Positions 23,445 through 35,658 of a stretch of 64,000 nt of DNA are shown one piece after another; positions within the stretch are counted from its first letter, which is position 1, and each line of letters begins with the position of its first letter. Both the position numbers and the translations under genes were made by a program. The DNA is from Maylandia zebra (lineage: Eukaryota > Chordata > Actinopteri > Cichliformes > Cichlidae), in the NCBI RefSeq assembly GCF_041146795.1, contig NC_135172.1, positions 14,529,623-14,593,622 of the forward strand, in the 5' to 3' direction. The notes below the pieces were generated by a model. The model worked only from the letters and a program-made list of their open reading frames with translations, was not told the DNA's origin and did no database searches.

Positions 23445-23600
23445 AATAGAAGAAGAGAATAAAAATGTCCTTTATTGGTCCTCATTGGGGAAGTTCAAGT
23501 GTTCCAGAAGCAAAGGGACAGGCAGACGGAGCATGCATATTCACAGAAAAGTAAAGAATACAAAATTAGAAAAATATATATTTTCAGGGTTATGAAAAAA
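23445..23600 (-). repeat. LINE 3' end fragment, minus strand
   Basis: The left edge 'agaatagaagaagagaataaaaatgtcctttattggtc' has the form of a fish LINE 3' terminus in reverse orientation: AGAAT units, then a reverse AATAAAG-like motif and 'ccttcattgg'-type sequence. No coding part was seen. Confidence 0.45.
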
Positions 23601-23697
23601 AGAAGGTCGGAACTTCATGAGTGAACAGGAAGTGGTTTGGAGACATGGAAGTGAGAAAAGATGGCAGAGCTGAAGACGTTAAAGACTTAATAGGGAG

Positions 23698-24105
23698 TAG
23701 GGCTGCCACAAACGATTATTTCGATAGTCGACTAGTCACCGATTATTTTTGCGATTAGTCGACTAAACAGATCATGCATCCACTGGACGTAAAACGTACA
23801 GCCTATTCCACCAGCAGCAGTTAAAACTAACCAGCTGCCGCCATTGTTGACAACTGTTCTGGGCCGCGCTATGAATTATGGGACACAGCTTCTTCTTCGG
23901 GGTTTAACGGCAGCTGGCATCCTTGTACATGCAGTGCTGCCATCTTCTGTTTCAGTCCGTTATTACACTCTTAAATCCTACTACTTATTCCTGCGTCTTT
24001 TGTGATCTTACAAAGCTTCAAACGATGCGTCGACTATTAAATTAGTCGTCGACGATTTTGATAGTCGACGTAATCGTGACTGGTCGACTAATCGTGGCAG
24101 CCCTA
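23698..24105. mobile_element. hAT MITE, 408 bp
   Basis: The ends are inverted repeats: TAGGGCTGCCACAAACGATT on the left and its near reverse complement ...AATCGTGGCAGCCCTA on the right. An identical 8-bp direct repeat, atagggag, flanks it at 23690-23697 and 24106-24113. Internal arms are rich in TAGTCGACTA palindromes. It has no coding capacity. It is inserted in a LINE fragment whose coding part resumes directly on the right. Confidence 0.92.
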
Positions 24106-24113
24106 ATAGGGAG

Positions 24114-24430
24114 TGATGAAGATGGATAGGATTAGATATGATTACATCAGAGGGACAACTCAGGCTGAGAGGTTTGGAGACGAAGTCAGAGAGGCAAGGC
24201 TGAGATGGTTTGGACATATGCAGACGAAGGAGAGTGGATATGTTGGATAAAGGATGTTAAAGATGGAGCTGCCAGGCAGGAGGAGACAAGGAAGACCGCA
24301 GAGAAGGTTCATGGTGGATGTTTATAACAAAGGAGGTCATATGGCAGGTTGGTGTGACTGAGGACGAGTAGGTGACTAGGAAGAGGGTGAGATGGAGGCA
24401 GATGATCCACTGAGGTGCTCTAAAAAGATC
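24114..24430 (+). pseudogene. LINE reverse-transcriptase C-terminal fragment
   Basis: One frame reads ...EVREARLRWFGHMQTKESGY, then a stop, then LPGRRRQGRPQRRFMVDVYN and ...EMEADDPLRC. The 'LRWFGH-[MV]Q' and 'PGRR-x-GRP-[KQ]RR' motifs are typical of the end of fish non-LTR retrotransposon ORF2. Stops interrupt it. The MITE at 23698-24105 sits at its left edge, so part of this LINE may lie left of 23690. Confidence 0.75.
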
Positions 24431-25300
24431 AGCTGAAAGAAGAAGAAGAACCTGCTGCAGTTCTACAAAATGAAAAGGAGGTGAATTACCATGAAACTTC
24501 ATAAAATGGTTTTTGTTTTTTTTGTTTTTTTATGCTATATTGCTGAAATCTTTCCTGTTTACTTCACTTGAGTGCACTGAAGAAAACTGGAGGGGTCTAT
24601 TTTTCTCATACTTGGTTTGTTGGTCATGATTATTAAAGCTATTTAATGATGGCTCATTGAAATGTTGTGTCTTGCTACCTTTGTTTGAATTCTAACAAAA
24701 ATGCAAGCTGTTGCCTTCTTCCTGCTCTGTGTTGTTGTCCTGTGATCACATGACACAGCTGTGCTGAGCAGACACATGTTGAGGTATTTTATGGTTATAA
24801 ATGAAAATGATGCGTATAGGAATGGAATCCACCGTGGCAACACCACCAGTTTTTTTAAAAAAAGATGAAAAATAGGCCTTTTTTTCTCCTCAGTATGAGT
24901 AGCAAAAGAAACAAAGTGATGAGGGAAGGAAGTCCCTGAGAGACTCGGCTCCTCGGCACATAGACAGAGCAATGAATATGCAGGCAGCTCATGTAGTGGG
25001 GAAACCAATGTTTCAGTCATGACTCATGACAAATTGCAGCATTTCTTAATGTTAATTTCAAATTTTATTGGTCTTCATAGTTGTTACTGATTACCTATAG
25101 ACTGTAGATACCCCAACAATGTTTTCAGTTATTGTATTGCACCTTAAATAAACATACCTCAAACATGAACTATGAAAGTGTCTGAATATGTCTTAAATTC
25201 CAGGTCCCAGATCCAGGTCCCAGAAGGGGGAAAAGACTGAGCCAACATCACTATCAAACTAGACCTTCACTCCACATTATACAACACATATGTATTTAAT
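24431..25300. other. Non-coding stretch, no gene recognised
   Basis: No conserved coding frame or identifiable repeat. Poly(T)-rich runs lie near 24505-24530 and 24880. Confidence 0.5.
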
Positions 25301-25625
25301 TTAACCCCGTAAGACCCAACCCATCAAAAAATAGCCAGAAAATTCAGATTTTTTGGTAATGAGATGTTTATTAACCCTAATAACAAAATCAAAAAAATAT
25401 CATGTTGTGTTCGATATGTTTTTATTATATGTTTAATATATATATTTTTGTATCGCATTTGATACATTTGATACAACTTGTTGTTAACAACAATGTTATT
25501 TTTAGACAAAAAAAGAGTTCTGTCCATAACATTTTGAAATTATGGCAAGTATTGACCATGTTGATGAGATAGAGGTCTCAGAAACTCATGTATCAAATAT
25601 GATAAAATGGCCATTATAGGGTTAA
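25301..25625. mobile_element. Possible piggyBac-type MITE with TTAA ends
   Basis: The segment starts TTAACCCCGTAAGACCC and ends TATAGGGTTAA, so TTAA flanks CCC...GGG termini as in piggyBac elements. The inverted match beyond the first three bases is weak. The interior is AT-rich and non-coding. This is a pattern-based suggestion. Confidence 0.4.
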
Positions 25626-26036
25626 ACTAAAGCTGGACACTTAATAAGTTTCATCATTTGTTAAAGTCATGGTTCTATCTTGCGAACCAAAGCCTTCTTT
25701 TTTTATGAAATCATTTTCCTTATGAATTTAATTTTTGGTGCAAACATTTATTCAGTCATTTTACACTCCACTGATTAAAACGGGCACCTTTTCTGAACAG
25801 TTTTTTGATAGCAGAGGGGCATGCTTCGAAATTTATTACTTATATTTCACGACCTTTCTCTCTCGCTGCTCTTATTTTTGCAGAATATCTGAAGATGTTG
25901 ATGTCCACTAGGCACCTTTTTTTCTGGGAGTGTGTCTTAAAGGGCAGTTTGTTGTCTCAGTGGCATTTTAAATTATGTTCAGCAAACCAGAGCAAAAAAG
26001 TGGTGCTCAAAACAGGAAGGAGTGAAGAGCGCAGAG

Positions 26037-27002
26037 TAGCTATCCGGTCGTTAAGTGATGACGTGACGAATCCTACTTCCGCGCCTAAAGTAGTCTGCGT
26101 TTAATATGGCTTTTGTGTTGTTAACATGTTTAATGTTTTGTATTTTCTTCTATTTAAACAGTCTACTAAAACAGTCAGTGATCACTGTTGACCTCCCTCG
26201 GCTTTTATTACCACTAATCATTTATTTAAGCTCAGTTTTTAAAACCTTAGGATGTAACTACAGCCCAGCCCATGCAGCAGTATATGAATGACTAACCTCG
26301 TATTGTGGATGGATTATCTCAGTTGTTCTCCTGGCTGAAGTTTGGTCCTTTTACAGCATCCTGCCATGCGATTACATTTGTTCCTGACCACCGAGAACAC
26401 TCACGTTAACTTTTATCGAGTGGAAAAAAAGTTAGCTTGTTTATATTATGTTAACATAGCTGTGTCGCTAGCGGTCACGTAGCACATCATTATATACCAG
26501 CTAGCCAAACTTCAGTAACCCTACAAACGTCACTGCTGTTTAGTTTTCTGTCTTCATTTATGTTGGAAGTGATAACAGAGCTGTACGTTTTAATTTGTTT
26601 CCAAAACCCCGCAGTCAGGACATGCTATATTGTATTTAGATAGAAGCTAGCGAGCTAACTTCCTGCTAACTTCTAACTCCGTTAATCAGAATCAGAAAGG
26701 GTTTTATTGCCAAATGTTGAGCGGGTTTACAACATTAGGAAATTGCTGCGGTGCTTCAGTGCAAACATACTGTTATAAATACTGTTATAAATTAAGCTTA
26801 AATGTCATAAATTCCGTTTTCATGGATGCCTGGATGTTAAACTCAATTGTTACACCTGGTAGAGCAGAACGCTGATCATTTTATTAAAGATGAAAGACTT
26901 TTCAACTCTCAGTAATGCCATAGTGATCGTTTGATATATAGACCTGCAGCGGAGTTTAGGCCCAGACACGGCTAGTGACGTCAGACTTAACGACCGGATA
27001 AC
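26037..27002. repeat. Inverted repeat pair, possible terminal repeats of an unnamed element
   Basis: The left arm (26037-26098), read in reverse complement, matches the right arm (26943-27002). They share a 16-bp perfect block ACTTAACGACCGGATA, a TGACGT-containing block and TTTAGGC. The arms are about 850 bp apart. The interior contains a LINE tail at 26690-26745 and no convincing gene. It could be a degenerate transposon with subterminal repeats or two unrelated solo copies. Confidence 0.5.
26690..26745 (-). repeat. LINE (L2-type) 3' tail, minus strand
   Basis: The form 'aatcagaatcagaaagggttttattgccaa' is a reverse-orientation fish L2-type 3' end, with TCAGAA units next to a TTTATT (AATAAA in reverse) motif. 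Confidence 0.6.
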
Positions 27003-27009
27003 ACCTGGA

Positions 27010-29825
27010 CTTAGGATTTGAGCAGTACTGTCAATAACTTTGCTTGCTGCAAGGGCTGAAAGATAGAGAGAGTAGTTTCTGGTTTTGTTAAGCACTGAAA
27101 CATTGTCACTACTTATCTTCATGTTACTCTGGCAAGGCTAAATCTGTATCTGCCTCAGTGGAAGACGATGTGAGGTCATAAAATAAGTTTAAATAAATGT
27201 TTCTCAAAAGATCAAAAGATGTGAGAGAAAGAGAAAGCGAGGCCCTGTGTTTGTTGTGGTACAACATGGGGGTAGGGGTCCAAAAAAGTACCAGCCCCGG
27301 GGCCCATCACAGAGTTGTTACACCTGTGTTATTACGGCTGAACGTCTAGTAGCGTCCTTTGAGTCTTGCCAGAACATTCTGTTTATTTCTTGTGAGCTTA
27401 ATGTGTCACAAGGAACAAACAGGTCAAGAGGACAGCTTAATCCATCCTTGACTTTGAACAGCTTGACTCATGCGTAGCTGTAACACTGAACTCTGCGTCA
27501 GCCATGTGATGCGGGCTGTTCTGGAGCCTTTCTGACCTAGTAGTCAACAAAATGAATTTCACTTTGATCTGGTGACAAATTAAAGCGACTTCTACACCTC
27601 CTTTATTAGGCTGAGTGTCACACAAGAACACACTGAGTAATCCTTAAAATTTAAGTGTATACAATTTAGAGTTTCAGAGCTCTAATGTGCAGCTGTAATG
27701 TTAGGAATACACATCAGCACCGCGAGTGCGCGAGTAATATTGTATTAACTTGAGTTATTATAGTTCTTGGCATGCTATGTGCACTTCTGATGAGGAAGTA
27801 ATAATAGTTTTCTGGTTTTCTACAGCATTTTGCTGTTATATCTTTAAAGTTCTTTATGGTGATTTAATAGTCTAGTGGTTTACACATTTAACAAACGTGC
27901 AGTCCTGTTGTCAGATCTGCATTCTGTGTATATATAGTTCTTTGTTTCCTCCAATCTGCCTTATATTTATGCTTCATGTGTTGCCTTGTATTTCTTTTAC
28001 TCCAGTTTCTGGATTTTTACTTTTATTTCTTACACGGTCCCAGCAGTATCCTTGCTCTCCCTCCTACTTTCTTGATGCTCCCGGGTGGGCGAGTCCATGT
28101 TTCCCTGAGTTTGCCCGAGGGCAGCTCTCTCAAAAAGCCCCTGGCTGAGTCTCCTGCCTTATATTTAAGAACCAGCTCATCCACTCTTTCTTTGACAGGC
28201 TGTAGAGATACTCAGTAGTGACGTGAAGCTTAAGTTAGGAAATATTGTTTTCTTCTGAATGTGCATTTACTCATCTTGTTGTGTCCTCTCCTTATTTTCC
28301 CTCTGTGTGCTCTTGAACTTCTTCGGCTTGTTTGGCTCGTTCACAGACTTTAGATTTTGAGTTTGTTTTTTGGGTGAAACCTGTGAATGATGACAATTTC
28401 ACACTTGGACTTTGCAAAGCTTGCTTTTTATTAAAATAATTCAGTCTACTGTGTCCTGAATTGCTCTTTCATCACAGTCTTGAAACTGCATCTGTGCAAG
28501 CCAATTTGCAACCCATTCCCCACCCCTGTCTCTAACTCTAAGTCTGCTGCCACTGAGGCCTTCTCTGTTCTGTACAGGGGTCTTACTGCTGCCATTCCTG
28601 CTTTGTATATACCAGAACAGATGGAAACAATAATCTTCCTCCAAATAAAAAGGATTGCAGAGCACATCTGTGCAGGAAATTCTTCAGCCTGCAACCCTGT
28701 AGTCGGACAGATGGACAGATGCGTGCAACCTTATAAAATGTTTTTTTAAGAATTAACTGAAGCAACAGTTTTATTGCTCTAGCAAAGTTTAATTTTCCCC
28801 TAATGGCTGTAAAGGTTTATCGATAATTTAGCAGTTGGATGTAGTCTTTGTAAACAAGCTCATCAATGAAAAAAGAGGGAAATTTGGGGCTATGCAATTT
28901 GTAAGCTGTTTTTAACAAGAGCCTCGCCATTATGCTTATTATTTCACAGCAGTTGGAGTTTACTATTCCTGTGTCTTTCGTGTGCAGCACATCCCTCCGG
29001 CTATGTTGTGTTAAATGGCCCTTCTCTTACTGCCAAAAAAGGGAATATGAGGATGGTGATGAAGGAGGAAAAATAAAGAGAAGCGGGCTATTGTTAGCAT
29101 GACTTCTAACACTGGTACAGCAATGACGCAAGCAGAAAGGAAGTAACAAGAACAGAAGGTGAGGAAGAGAGGTAGGAAGAGGCAGAAAAAAGTCAAAGAG
29201 AAAACATAAACAAGCGAGCGGAGATGGAGAAGAGATCTGAGAGGACCGAACAGGGCAGACAACTGAAAAAAAATAAAAATGAAGCAATGATGAGCTGAAG
29301 TGCCTGATTGTGAGTCCTCGGGATGTCTGAAAATGTCGATTCAAACTGAGTGCGTAAGTGCCCATCACATCCTCGTCAGCTTTAGGAATCAGATGACGAT
29401 TCGCAAGGGAGAGACCTGCCATGAAACTGAGGACCCCGCAATTCTATCTGGGATTTTACATACAAGTATTTTGGCTGTTAAGTATGCGCCTATTTTACGG
29501 ACACTATGAGAAATATAGCACCATAACAGTTTGGAGGGAAGTGCACAGCATGTTTACTGAAATTGTGTGATGGAGCAAATGGTTGAAAATTAGTGTGTAA
29601 TTGGTATTTAAGAGAGTACTTTAGGACTGGTGATGGCAAAATATGTTTCCTGATTTATGGAAATCGCTCTCAAACTTTATAAACTTCTGGAGCAGCTTCA
29701 GGGCTCCTGGCCATGTATTTTTCACATGTTTCCGGTCTCTGAAAAGCTGTTTGAGGAAAAAAAGAGAATTAATCCAAAATAAATTCTTGTATTTGCTGTT
29801 TTGACGATAGACACACTATGCCCTT
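27010..29825. other. Non-coding stretch, no gene recognised
   Basis: I found no conserved protein frame. Short frames at 27.9-28.8 kb and 29.0-29.4 kb have no recognisable domain and lie in CT- or AG-rich DNA. No RNA gene was recognised. Confidence 0.5.
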
Positions 29826-29877
29826 TCATGTCTACATAATTTCCTTAGGGATTAATAAAGTATTCTGATTCTGATTA
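29826..29877 (+). repeat. LINE (L2-type) 3' tail
   Basis: The sequence 'aatttccttagggattaataaagtattctgattctgatt' is the common 3' end of fish L2-like LINEs. The same tail occurs in reverse at 62036-62080. The coding part is absent, as expected for strong 5' truncation. Confidence 0.75.
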
Positions 29878-29934
29878 TTTGATGCCCGTAAAAGCCATGG
29901 CCTGTGACTTGCATCAGTTTGAATCCAAATGTAT

Positions 29935-30160
29935 TTACATAGTACCATTTCACAACAGTTGTCTCAATGCATTTTATATTGTAAGGCTAAAGGCCCTAAA
30001 TTATTAGAGTGAATGAGATGATCCCTTATGAACAATCACTTGGCAACAGTGGGAAGGACGAGCCCCCCCTTAAACACTTAAACAGGAAGAGACTTCCAAT
30101 GGAGTCAGCTCAGGGAGGGATAGCCTTCTAATGTGACTGGATGAGCAGAGAGGAGGAGAT
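29935..30160 (+). repeat. Fish interspersed repeat, second copy
   Basis: It has the same motif order as 11775-11945: 'caatcacttggcaacagtggga', 'ccccccttaaac', 'acaggaagagacttcca' and 'ggctcaggg'-like ends. The left part ('tttacatagtaccatttcacaac') is preserved better here. Non-coding. Confidence 0.55.
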
Positions 30161-30164
30161 AGAA

Positions 30165-32578
30165 GAGAAAAGAATTAGAGCACAGATGTAAATGGCATGA
30201 AATATCAGCCAGTAAATGTTTCAGGAGTGAAAACAGGAGAATAGAGAAGAACAGCCAGTGCATCGTGGGAAGTTCTCCCTCAGATCCAGGTCACTTGGTC
30301 CAGAAATAATTATAAACTTCAAGGAAAAGGAAAAGGAAAGTTTGAAGCCTGATCTTAAATATAGAGAGGATTTCTGTCTCCTGAACCCAAACTGGCAGCT
30401 GGTTTCACAGATGAGGGGCCTGATTAGATGTGCTGCTTGCCAACAGGCAAGACAGGAAACTGCTTGAGCCCCCAAAGGCTGACAAACTTTAAATTACAGT
30501 CGTGGCAATATCCAAAGTTTGCATTGGTTTTAGGGAGGGTCCTGAGCTTCCTATGATGGGCTCAGTCACTCATTTCTATTTCAAGTGGTGTGCAAAACTC
30601 TGTTTAAACCTACCTAACAACAACAGCGAGAGTCCTTCAGCGAAAATGAACGGGAGGTATTCGGTTTTTTGCACTACTTTTGGAAAAGGACCACAAGTAA
30701 ACCTTCATGAAGCTCTATACTGGGATAACATGGTACTATAAGGAAATTGTTACATTAGATTTACATTACCGAGCAACATATCCTGAAATGCACTGTCACA
30801 TAATTACAGGTTAAACACCTAAGGCTACAGTCTCACACATGACCACAAATCCCATGAGGACACAGAGAGTCTTTGTTCTAGTGTTTAAGAGACTTCAGAG
30901 TGATTCTACTGCAGAAACAGGTGCAGGTAATGACTGCTCCTCCTCAGTTAGCTGCTGAAGATCAGGCTCTGGCTCCTGGGTGGTGTTTAGAGTCAGTCTG
31001 GTCTTCCTGGTCCTGCATTTTACACTTTACTATCACGCTCTTGGTCCTTTTGTGCAACAGAAACCTCAGTTAATAACTCATGAGGTGTATAACTTGTTAA
31101 AGATGCACTGGAGTTTTTCACCACTCATAGTATTATGGAGCAATGTGGCTGAGTGTCACCGTACCTTGTTTGTGTTTCAGTTTATAGTTGCAGAAGTTAA
31201 AGTTGGAACTTAACAGATGGAGTTAGCAGACAGCAACAAAGCTACTTTAACATAAACATTCACCAAAGTGGTTTAAGGGTAAAAATAATTGTATAAAGAA
31301 CTTTTTGGGTGCGATTGACAAGTAAAATTAGGGGTATTCATCTTGTTCTGCTATCAGTCATCAGTTGTGCAGCGGAGTGCATTTACATTTATGATGAGAC
31401 TGTCCCTGAATGGCTCCTTCCATCAACATCTTTGTCATTCATTTGATAAAAGAACAAGTCCTTCTGATAGTTTGAAATGCATTAAGAATTAATCAAGCCT
31501 GAGGGGACGAGAGAACACTGAAGAGGGATCCTGGAACTTTTATCTGTGTATTTAACCCCCTCGCCCACCCACACACTTAACCACACACACACTTATCATG
31601 TCCCTGTTAGCTGAAGATAGTTTAAACAATCCTCAAACTAAAGTTGTTCTGAGAAGAAGTGCTGCAGTTCTGTGAAATATGTGCACCCATGTGTCTTACA
31701 GGTGACCATGCACAAACTCTTTCGCTTCCTTTTTTTCTTTTAAATGAAAGACTAAACGCACGTAGTTTACTATACATGCCCTCCATTAACAGAGAGAGAG
31801 AGTGAGAGAGGTAGATGAAAGCAAAGAGAGAGGGGGAGATGAAAGACGCTGTCACAGCATAATGGCATTAAGATTTTCTAAGGTACACGCAACCTAAGCC
31901 GAAGACATAAATAGGACGGTTTCAATGCAGTCTGATGCCTTGAGTGTTCTACCACTTCGCCTTCGCTGTGAGGACAAGAGTGTGATTAGCAGCTTGATGT
32001 CAAAGGAGTTCATGCTATTCACCACCTCTGTCTTACACACAACTGGAAGCAGCCTTGGGGTAGATTTGATTTTGCTGTGTGCTTCTGTGCGCATGTTTCT
32101 GTTTCATGAACTTTTAAAGCTTTTTTGGAGTTCGTTTCTTTATTCAACAAGGTACCCACTGCTTAAACACGAAGTTAGGGTATAAAACTAATGATTCGTG
32201 TTACAATAACAAGAATCATTTTCTCAAGTGACAGCTCTCCACAATTGCAAACACATTTTTTGGTCTGTTTTTAAGAGAGAAATAGAAGTGATCTGTAAAT
32301 ATGCAGTTAGTTTTGGTTTAATTAATCTACATTTTAAAATACCTGCCACGACTCAATTTTTTTAATTGAGTTTTTTTCCCACCTCGTTTAAAAAACTGTA
32401 AAAATGCTGACTGTAGGCCTGTTCGGTGCTAAAGCAAAACTGATCTACTCAGGGCTATCTGTGCAGACTTCCTGAATTAACCCACAATAATCCTCATGCT
32501 TAGAAAGAAAGTAAATTATTAGTTTTGTGAATCAGATGAACTTACCCTTTAACATTGTGGAATTTTGGAATATCAGAT
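30165..32578. other. Non-coding stretch, no gene recognised
   Basis: No supportable coding frame. A GA-rich run lies at 31790-31835 and CA-rich runs near 31570-31590. No transposon ends were seen. Confidence 0.5.
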
Positions 32579-32579
32579 G

Positions 32580-32913
32580 AAGTCTAAGGAGCTTGAAAAG
32601 AAAAGCATCTGGACTTCTTTAAGTTTCCTTGAAGACGTTTCACCTCTCGTCTGAGAAGCTTCTTCAGTTCTAAGAGCAATTGGTGGAGACTCCGAGATTT
32701 TAAGCCCTGTGGGAGTGACCTCAAGAGGGTCATGGACCCTCTATTGATCCTCTACCTAATCACACAAGACAAAGTGTGAAAACACGTGCGGGTCACAATG
32801 AGCCAAGGTTTCGGGAAGAAGCTGAAGAATCTTCTCGGATGAGAGGTGAAACATCTTTAAAGAAACTTAAAGAAATCCAGACGCTTTTCTTTCCAAGCTC
32901 TTTAGACTACAAT
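32580..32913. repeat. Inverted-repeat element with arms of about 95 bp
   Basis: The left arm (about 32580-32678), starting agtctaaggagcttgaaaag, and the right arm (about 32818-32913), ending ctttccaagctctttagact, are reverse complements at most positions. The arms carry the familiar fish motif 'gacgtttcacctctc...gagaagcttcttcag'. The centre of about 140 bp is unrelated to the arms. I have seen this motif in dispersed fish repeats and it may belong to a Penelope-like element, but I cannot confirm the class. No coding content. Confidence 0.6.
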
Positions 32914-33934
32914 GACCTGGATGACTGAGAACCTTCACAGAAATATCAAATGAACCTGAAGAGTTACAAGAGGTTTAAATCTGTCACTCTGTTTTGAGGT
33001 TTTCATTTTCTGCTCTATGCACAGCGTATCTCATGTTCCCTGGAAATCTTCAGCGTAGCTTCATGCATGAAAAACTGCAGAAACCTGTGTCTCAGTTGCA
33101 GCAGGAGACTGGCTGCTTTTAACAAAATTACACAATCGATAAGAATGGAGCGATCCCAAAACTAGATGGTGGCATTTTAAATGTTGAATAATGCTAAACT
33201 CCAACTATTTCTTCTGATTCCCCTTTTAAAATTCAAACACCCGTTCTAATCTCAGTAGCCACTTCTGGCCGTAGGGTGGCATTTTTATTCTACCGTTTGA
33301 AATTCACTGAAAAATAAATACGCGGGGCCTGATGAACAACAAACTCCCACGTCTGAGCAATTAAAATGCTTTTTGCATACCCTTAATATTCTCAGCACCA
33401 ATCCAATTTTACTTCAGCAGCACTAATACTTGTTAGTGATGTTCTGCTCCCCCTGGAAATATTTTTATTCATCGAACCTTTTTTTTACCCACAGAGGCTA
33501 AAAGTGAGAAGTGAGAGGGAAGCATGTGGGAGAAAGAATCACTTAAAAATAAATGATGTTAATAATGTGTGTTGTTAGCTCCAGTAGATGTGTTTTCTTT
33601 GTGTACAGGCTGTGCTGCTCTCAGCTTCACTGCTCTTTATGGATTCAGGAATTTAAAAAAGTAATAAGCAGATGAGGGATCACAGCTGATTTCCAACATA
33701 GACGGGATCAAGGCAGAATTTGGTGAATGAACCTAAACAGCGTCATCAGCTTAAATTTATGCCAACTTCCTCTATAGACATCAATTTTTCTTTTTTTTTT
33801 AAGTCATCAAAGGTGTATGCTGAACGAGTATTTCTCCTTGGAAAAAGAAAAATTCAAAGAAAGTATTAAAAGCTGAACATTATCATGACATTCATGTCTG
33901 TGATGAATGTGAATGACGACAACTGTATCAATGG
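32914..33934. other. Non-coding stretch, no gene recognised
   Basis: AT-rich; no conserved frames, no recognised repeat termini. Confidence 0.5.
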
Positions 33935-34350
33935 TTCAGGCTGCTATTATTATAAGGCTTTAGGAGATTTTCGTGGCCCACGTTGGGCCCTTTAGTACCA
34001 ACTGAGCCTGTTTAAACACCATAGCTTGTATTGTGTCACTACCATGTCCATCCCTTCACTTTAGGACCGCAGTGTACCCATCTTCCTGAACATGAGAGCA
34101 ACCACACTGAACTCAAACAGCCTCCACAGTCACCAGATTTCAATCCGATAGAACCCCACTGGGATGTGATAGAATGGGAGGTTCTCATCATGGATGTGAC
34201 AAATATGCAGCAACTGTGTGACGCTATCATGCCATCATGGACCAAAATCTCTGAGGAATGTTTTCCGGAGCTTATTGAATATGTGCCACAAAGAATTTAG
34301 GCAGCTCTGATAGTAAAAGTACCAACATGGTACCAGAGCAGTGTACCTAA
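33935..34350 (+). pseudogene. Tc1/mariner transposase relic, C-terminal part
   Basis: The frame at 34031-34300 includes PQSPDFNPIEPHWDVIE, the third catalytic block of Tc1 transposases (normally SPDLNPIEH-W). It is followed by the usual C-terminal sequence reading ...QLCDAIMPSWTKISEECFPE. Upstream, 33970-34060 matches the preceding part of the same family (tggcccacgttgggccc). The element ends near 34350 with 'tacctaacaaagtgg', its typical terminus. The N-terminal half is absent and a segment before the PQSP block is deleted. Confidence 0.85.
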
Positions 34351-35658
34351 CAAAGTGGACGTCGAATGTAAACCCGGTCCTGGCAAATATTCACTTTTGT
34401 GCAAATGACATTAATCGTCCAATAGAGCACATAGCTTCATCTTGCTCAAAGCTTAAACGTATTTTTGACGCTACCTTTACACAACTGAAAAGCTTAACAA
34501 AGTTATTTATTTAAAAGCCGTGAATAATTTAGCTGTTGTTACAAATCTGGGCTACTGAGAATTCTTCCTTTTACACAACCTTAGTAATTCTCTACTTTTT
34601 TACTTCTTTATTGTTCAGCTCACAAGAAAATAAAATTAAGTAGTTTTTTTGTTTTGTTTTGTATTTTTACTAGGGACTGCCTCCTTACTTTCCTTAACGG
34701 TGGGAATTTACTGTATACAGATTCACCTTCTCAGTCTACATTCCTTAAAAACAGCTCTATTTTTCAGTACACATGGAGGTTCACGGGCATAATTTTTTTC
34801 TTGCACTTTCCGGTCAGTCCATCCTTTTAAGGCTCCAGAAAATGAAGAGCTGTTTTATTCAGTGTTATATTACATTTATATTATATTCACATAAAAGCCA
34901 TTCTTTGGTTACAGCCAACTTAGTTATGTAAATGCATGAAGCAAAAACGTGTGCAGAGCAATGCCCTTTGCAAAAGTTCATGTTTAATAATACTTCCCAA
35001 GATTCACGCTGAATTAGATAAAAAGAGCTTTAATGTATGTGGCTCCTCCTTCCTGAAATCTTTCTCGACTTGATTTAACATTGCAAAACAGACATTAACG
35101 GCAACATTATTCAGTGAAGACCTGTCAGAAACTCTCGCAGACAGTCTGTGTATAATACAGTTTGTTCCCACATGACCCGTGAGCACAAAATACAATCAAA
35201 GCCATTAGCAAAAACAAAGAAAAGCAGAGACACATGACACTTTACCTCCTGCTGCGTTATTGTCTTATGCAAATGATAGAAGCTGTTGTAACTATGATAT
35301 CACTTGCATGTAATGGCACGCTCCATAATTTATCCTTCTTAATGATAACCAGTTTTCTCACCCCGGGCTAAATAAATCTCTGGCTGTTGCCTTACGTTGA
35401 TCAGTCCATTGCTCCTGCCTCCACATGCTTTAAAAAAATAAAAGAACTTATTGTTGCAAATTCAACTCAACACATGAAAAGAAGGAGAGAGTACAGAGCA
35501 GGTCACTTTATCCTAAAAGCAACGACTGACTCTTGCCATGGATTATTATACAATGTTAACTGCAAACTTTAACTTGGGAGCGGTGTGCGTGTTTATACTG
35601 CCTGCAGGAGAAAAGGAAGCAATTCCTCCCGGCTGATACATCAGATAAACTGCAGTTT
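34351..35658. other. Region downstream of the GPCR gene
   Basis: No separate gene is recognised. The right part (towards 35658) must contain the receptor 3' UTR, since the stop codon is at 35659-35661 on the minus strand. I did not find an unambiguous canonical polyadenylation signal close to the stop. Confidence 0.5.

Noticed and set aside
34031..34300. 89-codon + strand frame as a host gene
   Set aside because: It contains the Tc1 PQSPDFNPIE block and typical flanks, so it is a transposase remnant.
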